Positions 35,371-47,756 of a stretch of 64,000 nucleotides of DNA are shown one piece after another. The DNA lies in contig CM066989.1 in NCBI GenBank assembly GCA_033977485.1, forward strand, positions 31,969,095 through 32,033,094. The letters run 5' to 3'. How positions within the stretch are numbered: position 1 is the first letter of the stretch; every line of letters begins with the position of its first letter. The notes under the pieces were generated by a model, which was given only the letters and a program-made list of their open reading frames with translations, was not told the origin of the DNA and searched no databases. Origin of the DNA: Hydrangea macrophylla (lineage: Eukaryota > Streptophyta > Magnoliopsida > Cornales > Hydrangeaceae). The position numbers were made by a program, and so were the translations under genes.

Positions 35371-37264
35371 AATAGGGTAGTAAGAGAACCACCACCCCGA
35401 CACCCTTGGCGTCACTGAACCTTAACGGCGAGTGCCTATACTCACTTAGTAATATAGATATGTTGATATATATGTGTTTCGGCAAGAAAGTACAGACCCC
35501 GAATGTGCGTGGAGTGTCTAGTTCAGTTTGGGAAGAAGACTACTTCTCAAGCGATTGAAATGGTTTTAATCGATTGAGAGCAGGTCTCAGTCAATCGATC
35601 GAACATGTTTCAATCAATTGAAACTGAACCCAATGGGTTTAATAAATTGAACATTTCTCAAACAATTGAACTTAACAGATTATTAAATGTTTAGTTTGTT
35701 TATACCTGATGGGCTGTTAGGTGATTTTATACCATGCATTGTTTGTTGGAGATGATAGCAGAATAATATACGCGATAAAAAATGGGCTTAATGCATTAAA
35801 TAGTGGAACTGTTTGGGAAATGACATTATAATGTGGTTAACCGGATTAATAATCCGACATGCATGATAGTGGTTCATTGGTCGTAAAGGTCGGCATTGTT
35901 TGGGATTGAGTATGAGGGATCCTAATGGGTTGAGATGGTCAAACGTGTGGGATTCAGTTATAGGTTTGGTAAAGTTGGGACTGAGTGTCAGGCTTCATGA
36001 GTACAGATGGGGTTGGTGAAGCACCTATATCACCTTAGTACGACAGAGACTAAAGGAATATTACCTTAGTCCATGACAGAGACGGGAAGTCCGATAGAGG
36101 CTAAGCGATATGTCACTTTAGTCCATGATCGAGGCTAAGGGATATACTAGTGATATTACCTTAGTCTATTACTGAGACGGGAAGTCCGATATAGACTAAG
36201 GGATACAAATTGTGGGAACGATAATGTGGCAAGTACCCTGGTCTGATAGAGGATAACAGAATATCGACTTAGTCCAAGACCGAGACAAGAGATCCGATAG
36301 AGGGTACGGGATATGGTCGCGTTAGTCCGTGATCGAGACTGAGGGTTATGCCAATGCGATCATCTTAGTCCGATAGAGGCTAAAGGAATATTACCTTAGT
36401 CCATGACCGAGACGGGAAGTCCGATAGAGGCTAAGGGATATGTCACTTTATTCTATGACCGAGACTAAGAGGGATACATCATGAAAGAGAAATGTATCAT
36501 GTTGGCCAGACTGGATTAAGGCATTTTGGCCAGAGAGTCTGCATTTCAGGGTTGATAAGTCGTGATGTATTGGGCTACGTGCCAGGTTAGCGAGGGATTG
36601 TTTGAGGAATGGGTTGAGTACTGTGGAAAGTAAATCTACATGCGAGATATGGACCCAAGAGTCCATGTTATGTTTAAAATTGGTTGGGACGAAGTCAGTT
36701 GTTATATGTGCATTCACGAAAGCGAACGATGAGATGATCCTTTAATGATGTTGTTTTATATACTGCATATCTAGAGATACTATGTTAGTATTTGCATTCA
36801 CTCAGCTTTAGTAGCTGACGACGTTTTATGCCGCTGGATATTCTACGTCTAGCTGGCCAGGGTTATGATTATTTAGGGGAGGAGTACATAGCAAGAGGCT
36901 ATGAGAAAGATGCCTACTATGATGGAGGCTATGCCGGAGACGACTAATACGCGAGCTGAAGGCCTAGAGCTTCGCCGTAGTTAGGTTATGTTTATGTTTT
37001 AGAGACTCTGTAATAATATTAGGTTTATAATCGGCATATGTTGTCGCAATACTTTATTTGTGTTTTCGCAGATACCTATGGGTTGTAATAGTTTAGATTA
37101 AACTTTGGTTATATTGTTGAACTTAGATATTCCCAATGCATGATTTGCTACATTACTCTGATGATTAGACCTTGTTTATGGACAATATGGTGACTTTCAA
37201 CTGTCATGGCCTACGGGTCCAAAAAAGAATTTATTTTCTCTATTTTTGCTACTGCGGGGCATGA
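35371..37264 (+). repeat. LTR remnant of family F
   Basis: The right part matches the LTR ending at 63956: AGCTGACGACGTTTTATGCC, CCTACGGGTCC, and the terminal CGGGGCATGACA. The left edge is undefined. It contains TCAATCGATTGA-type palindromes (35555-35690) and a degenerate tandem array (36010-36480). No internal region follows at 37265. Confidence 0.75.
36010..36480. repeat. degenerate tandem array, about 53-bp unit
   Basis: About eight units built on CCTTAGTCCATGACCGAGAC, GGGAAGTCCGATAGAG and CTAAGGGATAT. Units vary in length and order. The array lies inside the family F LTR; the related LTR at 63000-63290 has an array of different sequence in the corresponding place. Confidence 0.75.
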
Positions 37265-38327
37265 CATATTCCTCTCTGGAACGTCTAAAAAAATATGGGG
37301 ATTCATGTGCTAGGGTGAAGCAGATTTTAGAACACTACAATCAGGTATTGTTCTCTCCCAAAAATACTCAATGTCTTCTTCTTTTTTTTCCAGATTGCCA
37401 TTTCTTCGATTTCAACGTGTTTTCTCTAAAAGGTTGTTTATCATTAACATCGAATTTCAGGTAGTTCTATCAACTATCACTAATCCCTCTATTTGTTGCT
37501 TTATTTTCGTCTGATCATTTTTTCTGACGTTGATTTCATTGATCGATCTGTATTAATTGATCCAGTTTTCTATTTAATGCCTTCAAATCATCAGGACTAA
37601 CCATATTGTAAGCAGTGGTTTAAACCAAGGAATGTTTATTTTTCCTAATAACAGAAGTTTCGCTCTTAAATTCATTATTATGATTTTGTTGTGTTATACA
37701 CATATACATGCACATATGTTGGTGGCTGGTATGGTTGTCCAAAAAGTAAAAGCAATATTATTTGTAATTGAATCGCGAAGCATAAGCTTGGTCAGACTTG
37801 ACTTAAGCCACCACAATCAATTTCAAAATGAGTGACTGAAACCATTGTTTCCGTGATTGATGAACTAATGATGTACATAATAAGTTTTAAAAGATTCCTA
37901 ATTTCAACCGGACCGCATTTTAAACTACACACAATGTGTTTTAGGGAACTAATAAAATAAACATTAATAAAAATTCCATATTGCAATTCGAAGAGTAATT
38001 AAAAGAAAAAAAAATTGATCAAAAGTAACAATATTATTATCAATTTTATTATCAAAAGTAATATTGTCACTTAACAATTAAAAAAGTAATATTATCAAAA
38101 GTAATATTGTCAAAAGTAATATTGTCATAATATTAACAATAAAAAATTGATCAAAAGTAAACAATAATATTATCAATTTTCCACCCATTGGGCTACTCAT
38201 TTTAGTACTTTGTACTGCATTTTGGGCCTATATGATGACTTTTTGTGAGCCCATAAGATAAAAAACGGGATTTTTTTTTTAATATTTGTGTGTGTGTGTG
38301 TTATATTATATAAGTTTGTGTATTGTA
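37265..38327. other. no defined gene; possible exon fragment, then AT-rich repeats
   Basis: Right after the LTR end, 37265-37344 is open as YSSLERLKKYGDSCARV, then KQILEHYNQ, and ends CAG|GTATTG, a plausible splice donor. I do not recognise the family. The rest is AT-rich, with repeated AAAAGTAATATTGTC units at 38020-38170 and a short TG run at 38287-38301. Confidence 0.35.
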
Positions 38328-39325
38328 TCTACTATACTATAAGAACGAATAAGCTAGCACGTCAAAAAATATGAACTTCCTCTTTTGCCCTTCACTACAC
38401 CATAATTACTCATACATCTATCTATACGTCGTAAGGATATAATGATTTGTGTGAGGGTAAATCTGTAATTTTAGACAAATAATTACATTCAAGTCAACGT
38501 TTGTAATTTTATTTAATATAATAATGAGGTTTCAATCAACAATCTTGTGTCTAATTACATATGGGTCAACAATTTTTGGCATATTCATTATTCACTTAAA
38601 AAAAGTCAAAAAGTGGCTATTTTAGTGGCTATTTAGGAATTAGTCACTAATATTTACAATTTGGCCAACTTCTTCTCTCAAATGAGGTTTCAATCAACAA
38701 TCTTGTGTCTAATTACATTTGGGTCAACAATTTTTGGGATATTTATTTTTCACTTCAAAAAAAGTAAAAAAAAAGTGGCTATTTTAGTGGCTATTTAGGA
38801 ATTGGTCACTAATATTTACAATTTGGTCAACTTCTTCTCTCAAATTTAGGATTCATATATTGTAATATATGTCATTGCATTTGGGACATTTTGGTCAACT
38901 TCTTCTCAAAAATTTAAGTTCTGTGATATTTATACTTCACTTCAAAAAAGGTCAAATAAAGTGGCTATTTATGAATTGGTCACTAATATTTACATTTTGT
39001 TCAACTTTTTCCCTAAAATTTAGGATTTATAGATTGTATTCGAATATCAATTAAGGTCTAAAAACACATTAATGTCCTTTTTTAGGGGAAATACCCTACT
39101 TGTGTCATATATTTTTAGTGGTGCCTTATTAAGTACCTTTACTACTCATTTACAAGATAGTCAGAATTATCAACTTCTTCCGTAGGAAGAGTTTTAGATA
39201 AAATAGCTACATTTACAATTTCCTATTTAACCGTTTTAACATCTTATTATACACTTTTAACAACCACTTAACCACACGAAATGACACAATTAAATTTCCC
39301 GCTCAATGCGCAGGGCTCCAACTAG
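38328..39325 (+). mobile_element. non-autonomous Helitron (998 bp)
   Basis: The 5' end TCTACTATACTATAAG is the classic plant Helitron start (TC). The 3' end is CTAG, preceded about 10 bp earlier by a short GC-rich hairpin (CCCGC ... GCGCAGGG). The flanking bases are A on the left and T on the right, the usual A|T insertion site. There are no terminal inverted repeats or target duplication and no Rep/helicase coding, so it depends on another element. The interior has three tandem copies of a roughly 160-bp unit. Confidence 0.82.
38526..39010 (+). repeat. three tandem units of about 160 bp inside the Helitron
   Basis: Units start near 38526, 38684 and 38843. The first two share GAGGTTTCAATCAACAATC; all share GTGGCTATTT and GGTCACTAATATTTAC, followed by CAACTTCTTCTC-like sequence. 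The third is the most diverged. Confidence 0.8.
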
Positions 39326-39422
39326 TATATATATAAGTATATATATATATATCTGTATGTATATAATACATCCTAGTTATTTTATAAAAATAAAAAAAAG
39401 AAGAAAGAGAACAAGAGAGAAA

Positions 39423-39991
39423 TGTAATGACCCTGGTGTTGTGGGCGGACTACTGTAGGTGCTTTTGTGGTTGTAGTAAGTGTTGGCAGGCTATATACTA
39501 TGGGAAGTTCGTCCCACATCGCCTAGGTGTGGAAAAGTAATGTGTTATATATGTGTGATTTCAAGTCTCCCCAGTAAGAGGCCTTTTGGGCAATGGCCCA
39601 AGAACAAAACTGTGAGGGCTTAGATCCAAAGTAGACAATATCTTACTGAGCGAGACTTGGGTCATGACAAAATGGTATCAGAGCTAGACCCAGCCGGAAG
39701 TGTGCCAACGCGAACGTTGGGCCCTAAGGGGGGTGAAATGTAACGATCCTGATGTTGTGGGCGGGCTGCTGTAGATGCCTTTGTGGCTGCAGTAAGTGCT
39801 GGCAAGCTACACACTATGGAAAGTTCGTCCCACATCGCCTGGGTGTGGAAAAATAATGTTCTATATATATATATGTGTGGTTTCAAGTATCCCAAGTAAG
39901 AGGCATTTTGGACAGTGGCCCAAGAACAAAATTATGAGTACTTAGACCCAAAGCATACAATATCTTATTGAGCGACACTTGAATCGTGATA
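39423..39991 (+). mobile_element. TRIM (miniature LTR retrotransposon)
   Basis: Two direct repeats of about 250 bp (39423-39669 and 39739-39991) both carry GTTGTGGGCGG, AGTTCGTCCCACATCGCCT and GGCCCAAGAACAAAA. Between them are only 69 bp: a primer site (TGGTATCAGAGC at 39673) and a polypurine tract (AAGGGGGGTGAAA). No coding capacity. This is the TRIM layout. The LTRs differ at many positions, so the insertion is not recent. A 5-bp target duplication was not clear. Confidence 0.88.
39673..39684 (+). other. primer-binding site of the TRIM
   Basis: TGGTATCAGAGC three bases after the left LTR's TGACA end. Confidence 0.88.
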
Positions 39992-42155
39992 AGAGGGGGA
40001 AGAAGTTGAAGGGTTAGGGGGTATAGTGCCCATAATGGTGGCCGACAGTGGGGGAAGGGTTTGTGACCCCTTTTTTCTGCTCTGTTTTCTCTCTCTCTCT
40101 CTAACTTAATTTTTTTTTCCTTCTTCTTTTCTCTCTCCCTCTCTCTTCATCTGATTCTCTCTCTCTCCCTCTCCTATTTTAGGTAAACTCTTTTCTCTCT
40201 CTTCTGATCTCTCTCTCTCTCTCGTTTGTGAGACAATCGCATATATACATATAAATGCACGTGTGTATGTTTGTATTTTTAGATTTGCTTTTCCTTGATT
40301 CTTCTTTCTTGTCTCCAAATCCATTGGCTTCTTCACTCCTTCTTTTTTGTTTTCAGAGAACCACATGCTCTCTCTCCGTATATATATGTACCATATGTAT
40401 AGCACGCACTCTGATCACATTTTTTTCTTCTTTCTTTGATTTTTCTTTCTTTTTTTTTTTTTTTTAAGAGATATCTATCACATGGACGTGTACTTGACTA
40501 CCTTAGGTGGTAGTCCTTTGCCCCTTGGGGGTTTTGCCGGCTACTTGGCCATTTCAAAAAAATATTTCTCTTCTTTTTTTTTTTCTTGTTTTTTTCAAGT
40601 AAAGAATGATGAATGATAAATAATGAAAAATGAAATGAAGGTTCTTTTTTTTTTTTTTTTTTTTTTTTTGAGGAATGTTATGCCTCTCAAATTTAAATCC
40701 AAATTCTCTCCCAAAAGATGCCCATTGATAATTATGGAATTACTTCAACATTCTCTAATCAGAACCCAGTAAGCCCACTTCCACATCATTGGAGATGAGA
40801 ATTTACGAAGCATTGCATCACTCTTTTTTTTTCTTCTTAAAAGTAAGAAAAATAGGATTAAACAATAAAAAATATCCAGATATTTTGTACACGCACCTGC
40901 ACTTTTTCGAATTCCCGAAAAGTAGCGCAGCCAAGATTTGGACCGCCACATCTCCTAGATAAACGCAGAATTTTGATGTAAAAATGGGATTTTTCAAACG
41001 CTGTTTGGTGCGGATTCGACATCAATTTGTGCTAAAAACGTTCGATAATGTACTTTTTCCGGAATTTGGATTCAGAATGGGACGAGATTACAGGGATCTC
41101 TTTGTCTCGATGTAAAAAATATTTTGGTCTAGTTCAAAAATAGTACAGATGCTACAAACTCAAAGAATAGAGCTTTCCAACGATTTAACAATGTAAATTG
41201 ACACATCAGTGGGCGTTCTTACCACAGTTTTCTGACTTTCATCATCGGATGGCGATGAAATTTCTGGCAGTCCTTCATTTTGACAAATGTGAATTTTTGG
41301 TACCATCTCTGAGCCTTCGAGAGCTGTCTAGTGACGAAACAAAATTTTCCCGTTTGAAATCAACGCCTAATAAAGTAACTTTTCCGTATCCAATGTTGGA
41401 TTGTGATGAAATTTTAGGCACTCGTCGGTTTTAGCACGTACTTCAATTCTGGCATGAAAAATGTCTGCTCCGACCTGCGAAATGCCAAAAAAGTAAATAT
41501 GTCTCTCTTTTGCAAATCACAGATTCTTGAAACTTCAAAATGCAATCTTTTCTTCGTATGTGGTCCGATTTTGACGATTCGAAGTCCAGGGACCCTGTAT
41601 TGACAAGCTCTTCATATCCGTCGTACTCGATTCAAGTTATCGATATATTTTTCTTGGGATAAGCAAAAGGTGGATTAGGGTACAAATAGTATTGTAATAT
41701 GTATATTAGCATGGACCATTATGTAAAAGTTATTATATTGAAGGGGGCAATACATAAGTTAATTTTAAAATTTAACGATAAACATACATACTCAATTTAT
41801 TCAAAACTTTTGTCGGGGCCAAATATATGTAATATAATTATTACAAATTTATAGGGTAAAATTATCAAAGTTGGCTAAAATCTGTCGGGGCCATGGCCCC
41901 TGCTTATCTATACTATGCTCCGCCCCTGCCTATAGAGATAGATTGATCATATGTCATCTTATTCATCATCCTCCATCTACATGCCCACAAAGAAGAGATC
42001 GCATGACGGACGTAATGGGAAAAATTGAAAAGAAGAGACTGCATCACATAATCTTTAATAGATACGCGTACACATATAGAGGGAGACTGGCTGATGACGC
42101 TTCAATGATCTGGGAGAGGTGATGAGGCACAGTAAGAGAGTAGGAGTGGATATTG
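39992..42155. other. no gene seen; pyrimidine-rich and AT-rich spacer
   Basis: A strongly CT-rich stretch (40086-40250), poly-T runs (40448-40465, 40645-40669) and unrecognised sequence to 41700. Around 41815-41935, GTCGGGGCCATGGCCCC ... GCTCCGCCCCTGCC resembles the end of a transposon-derived repeat common in plants, but I could not find its partner end. Open frames here are short and low-complexity. Confidence 0.45.
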
Positions 42156-42809
42156 TGTGACACCTGCTCCGGCGAATTATTTTAATTATATTTAGCATGC
42201 ATTATTAATCATTTAATGATGATTTGAATATATGTGTGATGTGGGTATTAACCTACTAAGTTGATTATGGGCGTCCAAGTAAGAACCCAGATGTAGCCAA
42301 TGTGGCAGTCCTGAATTGAGACATGTGTTGAGAGGTCTTTGCTTGATGGGACAGTGATGTGGATACCTGTGTGATGGGACAGTGATGTGGAATCACCTTA
42401 CATGCTTAAATGTTTATTAAGGGCATATGTGAAATATTTTAATATTGTCTTAAGAATATATGTTGCTTATTAGGGACCACTTTTGTGGTCAATTTGGGAA
42501 ACTTTTGTGAGTGTGAATTGGACACGTTGCATAATTAGTAGGTTAATTAGCAACTTCATAATATTATATGAGACCATTTATGGGACCCATACGAGACATA
42601 AACAAACACTCACTTAAGGTTGGGATAGTTTTAATGTAGTTTTATAACTTTTAGGGGTGTAATTATAATAAATCGGAAGATTGGGGGATGTATTAATAAT
42701 TCACATAAAGGGTTGTTACATGCAAGCAACACATGGAGAGGTGACTCATATCACCTTCACCCTCTTCCTCTACAACAAATCGTCGATCGATCGATCGATT
42801 GATCGATCG

Positions 42810-42856
<47 letters not shown>

Positions 42857-43350
42857 CTTGAGAGCTTGTCGTTCTCGATGCCGATTAATGCACCATTTTC
42901 AAAATGAAACACATATTCGGACTCCTGGAGGTGAGTCTAACACGTTAGTACCCATTTGGTTGAGTTCTGTGACATTTTTTCTGCGACCCATTTTGGGATT
43001 TTCATTTACAATTCACAATTTTTGTATAGGATTTGTACCGGAGGTTAGATGATCTATAATCTTGAATTTTGGATAAATTCTTGTTTTAGTTCACTCTTGT
43101 GATGATTAGCATGTCTATTTAGCTTAAATATCACATGTATAGCTTGATTAGTGAATTCATGGTGTAGAACTGCGTCGAATCGGTTAGTAAGGCATAGTTG
43201 TGTGCTTTTATGATGTGATGTTTATGTGAGCATGTTGAGTTGCCTAATTGGGTCAATGGGGTACTTGTGCTTGTCATCATGTTTGTTGGATTATGAGCTA
43301 CCAGAGGCTTTTGGGTATTGCACTTCTGAAGGAGAGAGGCATGGGTGCCT
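42156..43350 (+). repeat. gypsy B-like LTR, right part lost
   Basis: Starts TGTGACACCTGCTCC, parallel to TGCAACACCTGCACC at 26355. It keeps landmarks in order: GCAACTTCAT, GGGACCCATACGA, then TATTCGGACTC and GGAGGTGAG. Gypsy C begins at 43351, so C inserted here. The remainder of this LTR is not found after gypsy C. Confidence 0.75.
42783..42855. repeat. compound (GATC)n-(GA)n microsatellite
   Basis: (GATC)n at about 42783-42813 runs directly into (GA)n to 42855, inside the B-like LTR. Confidence 0.95.
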
Positions 43351-44955
43351 TGTCAAGACCCAAATTTTCATTATTAAAATTCGTAAAATATCAGCATATT
43401 TTTATGTTTTAGCCAATCAACCTTAGACATGTGTTAAAACATCATTGGTCTTTCACCTAACTAACTAATTTACATGCAAATGAGCTAATTAGGAGAGTTT
43501 TTCCCAACACAACCATAACTCCTTTATCATCAAACGGATGTATTTGCACATATTACATATCTATATCACACACACTATATAAATGTTAAAACTTCAATTA
43601 ATGAAGCATAACTTCATTACACCCCGTTAATATGTTTTTGTTTCTACTAATGTTTCTTTAGTTATTAAACCGATTCATTTACTATCTTTGCTTCATTTAC
43701 TAATACACGTGAAAGTTAATGTGATACAACCTCACCTCACATTATAAAAAAGCAAAGAGAGACATACGTATTTGCTCAGCTCATGAAAAGAGAGAGTTAG
43801 GGAGTTAAAGGGAGAGAGAAGTATTTATGAGAAAGAGAATGTGTGTGTTTTAGGAGAAAAGCAGAGAGTTCAAGAGAGTTCATCATAAATTCATATGTGC
43901 TCTAAAAGTTGGTCATATTGAGGATAAAATACTAGACTAGTGGTGATGGTTCTAGTGGTGAAGGAAGTTACACCCAATTACAGATTTCAAACTCCATCAC
44001 AGTCAGTGGGACTTGAAGGTTAATTTTAAAAGAAATTCTTTAACCACCTAAACTACCAAGGTGAGTGATCATTTTACCTTTTACTGATTCAACTCCTCAC
44101 GAGTGAATCTTTTCCTATTACTTGAACAAGTTTTATTCTAATTATGAAATCGTTATTCTTATATTTGTTTTGGAACACTTCAATTCGTTCCACTGAAAGA
44201 GGCTATCTTATTTGATATTATTGTAAGTTCCATATTTCATTGATTCAAATGTCAACTACCACCATTCTACGTGATTATATATTGGTTCTATTAAGAACTT
44301 ACGAGCCCCTATGTGGGATGATCCTTATTGGATCTATGAGTGGCCCCAAAGTTGGCTGACCCTCCTTATTGGGTCTACGAGTGCTTCTGATCAGTTAGCT
44401 ATTGCAGTATATATATATGTATGAGTACGTGAATGGGTGGTTGGTAATCTGACCTTCTAAAAATGTATTCGTTATACCTATCCTGATGATATTCTACTCT
44501 CTTGATATATTGATTGTTATGATTATCTTATTTACCGTTGATATACAGATTTCTCTTTATGTTCATCATCCAGGATTACGATTATTTCACTGAGTCTTTT
44601 ACTCACACTCTCCAAATCTTTCTAACCCCTTTCAGGTGATGAAAAGTATAAGAAGGTGGGAGATAACCTGGTTGAGGAAGACATATAGAAGAAGAAGAAC
44701 TTAAAATACTAGCTACCAAGCTAAATAATATGAGTAATTCCAATAGAATTCTCAAAGGCAATATTTAAAGGCTCAAGTTAGCCAATCATAATATTATGTA
44801 ATAAATTTGGAATGACTTGTAATATTATGGTCTTCATGACCTATATTTGTAATAAAATTTAATTATGTTGCTTCCGTTAGTCTCTGAACAAGTTATGAGG
44901 CCTTGGTGGCCGGTCACGCACCTTAAATCCACCAATTGGGTTTTGGGGCGTGACA
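43351..44955 (+). repeat. 5' LTR of gypsy C (1,605 bp)
   Basis: TGTCAAGACC ... GGGGCGTGACA, followed by the primer site. The first 464 bp or so match 49620-50083 with four single-base differences. A TATA-like ATTATAAAAAAG is near 43741. Confidence 0.93.
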
Positions 44956-44959
44956 AACT

Positions 44960-44971
44960 TGGTATCAGAGC
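44960..44971 (+). other. primer-binding site of gypsy C
   Basis: TGGTATCAGAGC five bases past the 5' LTR. It matches the initiator-Met-tRNA primer site. Confidence 0.9.
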
Positions 44972-45144
44972 AATAGTTCTAGGGCCATTTGAAAGCCTTA
45001 ACTATTTAGTAGGACCGTACGCTAAATACCTATACTTAGGTATGGTAAATTCTATTTGGATCTAAATATAAGGTAAGAAATACTACTAATTACATTATTG
45101 TTATGTAGTCAGAGAAGTACTAACAAGGAGTAAGCTAAACCAAC

Positions 45145-46135
45145 ATGGATGAAGCAGCGAATGCTAGATTTGAACGTGTCGAACAAATCATCGAAGGACT
45201 GGCTTATGCTGCCCAAGATAGAGTAGCTAATTCTGAGGATAGTGGCAATGGAAGTAAAAATAATGGACACCGGGGAATGCATATAACGGTGGAACAATTT
45301 CAGAAACTATGACCACCAACTTTTGATGGTAGTGCAGACCCTACTAAGGCTGAAGCATGGGTTCGTCGGATGGAAAAGATTTTCAAAGTCTTTCCATGTC
45401 CCGAGGAAGAGAAGGTGAAGTATGCCACCTTTACTTTTGTAGGGGAGGCGGATCATTGGTGGACTACAATGGAGGAAAGCGAGCCCGAGATGAGCTGGCA
45501 ACGATTCTTGGAGGTATTCTATGGTATGTACTTCCCAGACTCTATGAAGGATCAAAAGGCTAAGGATTTCATGAACCTGAAGCAGGGAAACATGACGGTG
45601 CTCCAATATGCTACGGAGTTCTCTACCTTATCCCGTTTTTCCATGTATCTAATCCCTACAGAGGAGAAAAAGGCAAAAAAATTTGAAGATGGCCTGCAAA
45701 TCCACATACGCAGTAAGGTGGAAATGTTCAAACTCAAGTTATACAAGGAGGTGCTGGACCGTGCTCTTGTGGCTGAAAGAACAAGCTTGGAACTTCAGAA
45801 AAATAGAGACAATTTTAAAAGACAATCAAGTAACTAGGGAAAAGGACAAGGAATTACCAAGAGACAATTCACGGGAACGTCTAGTGCAGGTTCTAACTCT
45901 CAGAACAAGAGTAGACCACAGGGTGGAACCATACCTCCATGCAAAACATGTGGGAAGATGCATTGGGGTATCTGTCGACTGAGTACAGGAGCATGCTACA
46001 AATGTGGGGAAATTGGTCATATGATCCGAGAATGCCCAGCGTGGAAGACTTGGAAGGAAGTTGTACCAGTTGCCACCCCAACCAACCAACGTCCGGCTCA
46101 AAATCAGGGGAACCAAGGGAAGAATCAACAACGCC
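45145..46135 (+). pseudogene. gypsy C gag
   Basis: ATG at 45145 (MDEAANARFERVEQ) is 174 bp after the primer site. The capsid core is clear: PPTFDGSADPTKAEAWV, GEADHWWTTM, FYGMYFPDSMKDQK and QGNMTVLQYATEF. The C-terminus has CKTCGKMHWGIC and the CCHC knuckle CYKCGEIGHMIREC (45994-46035). Two in-frame stops break it: TGA at 45310-45312 where Arg is usual, and TAG at 45835-45837 in the linker. Both fit single C-to-T changes. Otherwise the frame is continuous into the protease, so gag and protease share one frame. Confidence 0.9.
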
Positions 46136-47756
46136 AGGGGCGTGTATTTGCCTTAGTCCCAAGTGGCGAGGCTACAACTGATACTGTGGTGGCAGGTACT
46201 ATTTCTATTTGTGGTATTGATGCTCGTACGCTTATGGACTCAGGATCTACTCTTTCATTTGTATCACCATATTTTGCCTCAAAATTTAATGAGACACCAG
46301 AGCCTTTAGGTTATGACCTATCCGTCGTTACTCCCTCTGGAAATTCTATGATTGGTACCTTAGTGTATCGATCCTGCAACATCATAATAAGTAATGTGCC
46401 ATTACTTGTAGACCTGATACCTTAGAGATTCAAGGTTTTGATGTCATCTTAGGCATGGATTGGTTATCTTCAGTATATGCTACTATCGATTGCGTTATAA
46501 AGAGAGTCATTTTCCAAATTCCTGATCGACCAGACTTCTCTTTTGAAGGAAATGGTGCAATGTTACCGCCTACGTGTCTTATCTCTTCCATGAAAGCCAA
46601 TGAATTACTTAGGAAAGGATGTCAAGGTTATCTCTGTACCATTCTAGAAGATTCACCTGTAGAAGTAACTCTGGAAGATATCCAAGTGGTAAGGGAATTT
46701 CCAAATGTCTTTCCAGATGACTTGCCCAACATTCTGATCGATAGAGAAATTGAATTCACTATTGATCTCGTTCCACATACCCAACCAATATCGAAGACCC
46801 CTTACTGTATGGCTCCAGTGGAACTGACAGAGTTAAAAACACAGTTACAAGAATTGTTTGATAAAGGTTTTATTAGACCTAGCACTTCTCCCTGGGGTGC
46901 ACCTGTCCTATTTGTGAAGAAGAAAGACGGGACTATGAGGTTATGTGTCGATTACCGCGAGTTGAACAAGGTAATGATAAAGAATCGATATCCTCTTCCA
47001 AGGATTGACGATCTATTCGATCAATTACAAGGAGCACAAGTGTTCTCAAAGATTGACCTGAGATCAGGTTACCATCAATTGAAGATTAAAGCAGAAGATG
47101 TAGAAAAGACGGCTTTTCGAACTCGATATGGTCATTATGAATTCCTAGTAATGCCTTTTGGTGTTACTAATGCTCCTGCTGCATTCATGGATTTGATGAA
47201 TCGAGTGTTCAAACCCTATCTCGATGATTTTGTAATAGTATTCATCGATGATATCCTTATCTATTCTAAGAGTCTTGAGGAGCATGAACGTCATTTGAGG
47301 ACGATACTACAGACATTGAGAGATCGTCAATTGTTTGCCAAATTCAAGAAATGTGATTTCTGGCTTCCAAAGATTTCTTTCTTGGGGCATGTGATCTCAA
47401 AAGAAGGCGTATCAGTTGATCCACAGAAGGTGGAGGCAGTTATGTCTTGGTCGAGACCAACAACTGTGACAGAAGTACGTAGTTTCCTAGGTTTGGCGGG
47501 ATATTACCGAAGATTTGTCAAAGACTTCTCCAAGATAGCCGGGCCAATGACTCAATTGACGCAGAAGGGCATACCTTTTGAATGGACAGATGATCGTGAG
47601 CAATGTTTCCAAGAGTTGAAAAACAGATTGGTTTCTGCACCAATTTTAAGCATGCCTACTGGACAAGGTGGGTTCGTGATCTATAATGATGCTTCCCATC
47701 GAGGGTTTGGATGTGTTCTAATGCAACATGGTAAAGTTATTGCATATGCATCCTGA
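46136..47756 (+). pseudogene. gypsy C protease, reverse transcriptase and RNase H start
   Basis: Protease: TLMDSGSTLSFVSPYF, ending near [10 protein letters not shown] one-base deletion near 46422-46425 shifts the frame in between. The frame from 46455 encodes the full gypsy [66 protein letters not shown] and the intact catalytic [10 protein letters not shown] (about 47241-47270). RNase H follows with [15 protein letters not shown] (catalytic Asp present). A TGA at 47754-47756 ends the frame where Arg is expected. Confidence 0.92.

Noticed and set aside
39423..39991. Cassandra-type TRIM with a 5S rRNA promoter
   Set aside because: I could not find the 5S-like internal promoter sequence in the LTRs, so only the general TRIM call is kept.
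40106..40467. Two open frames of 99 and 70 codons in CT-rich DNA
   Set aside because: Low-complexity composition (Arg/Glu-rich or Phe/Ser-rich) explained by the CT tract.
45307..46162. Several minus-strand and out-of-frame open frames of 64-101 codons
   Set aside because: They overlap the gypsy C gag, whose frame has the capsid and zinc-knuckle motifs.
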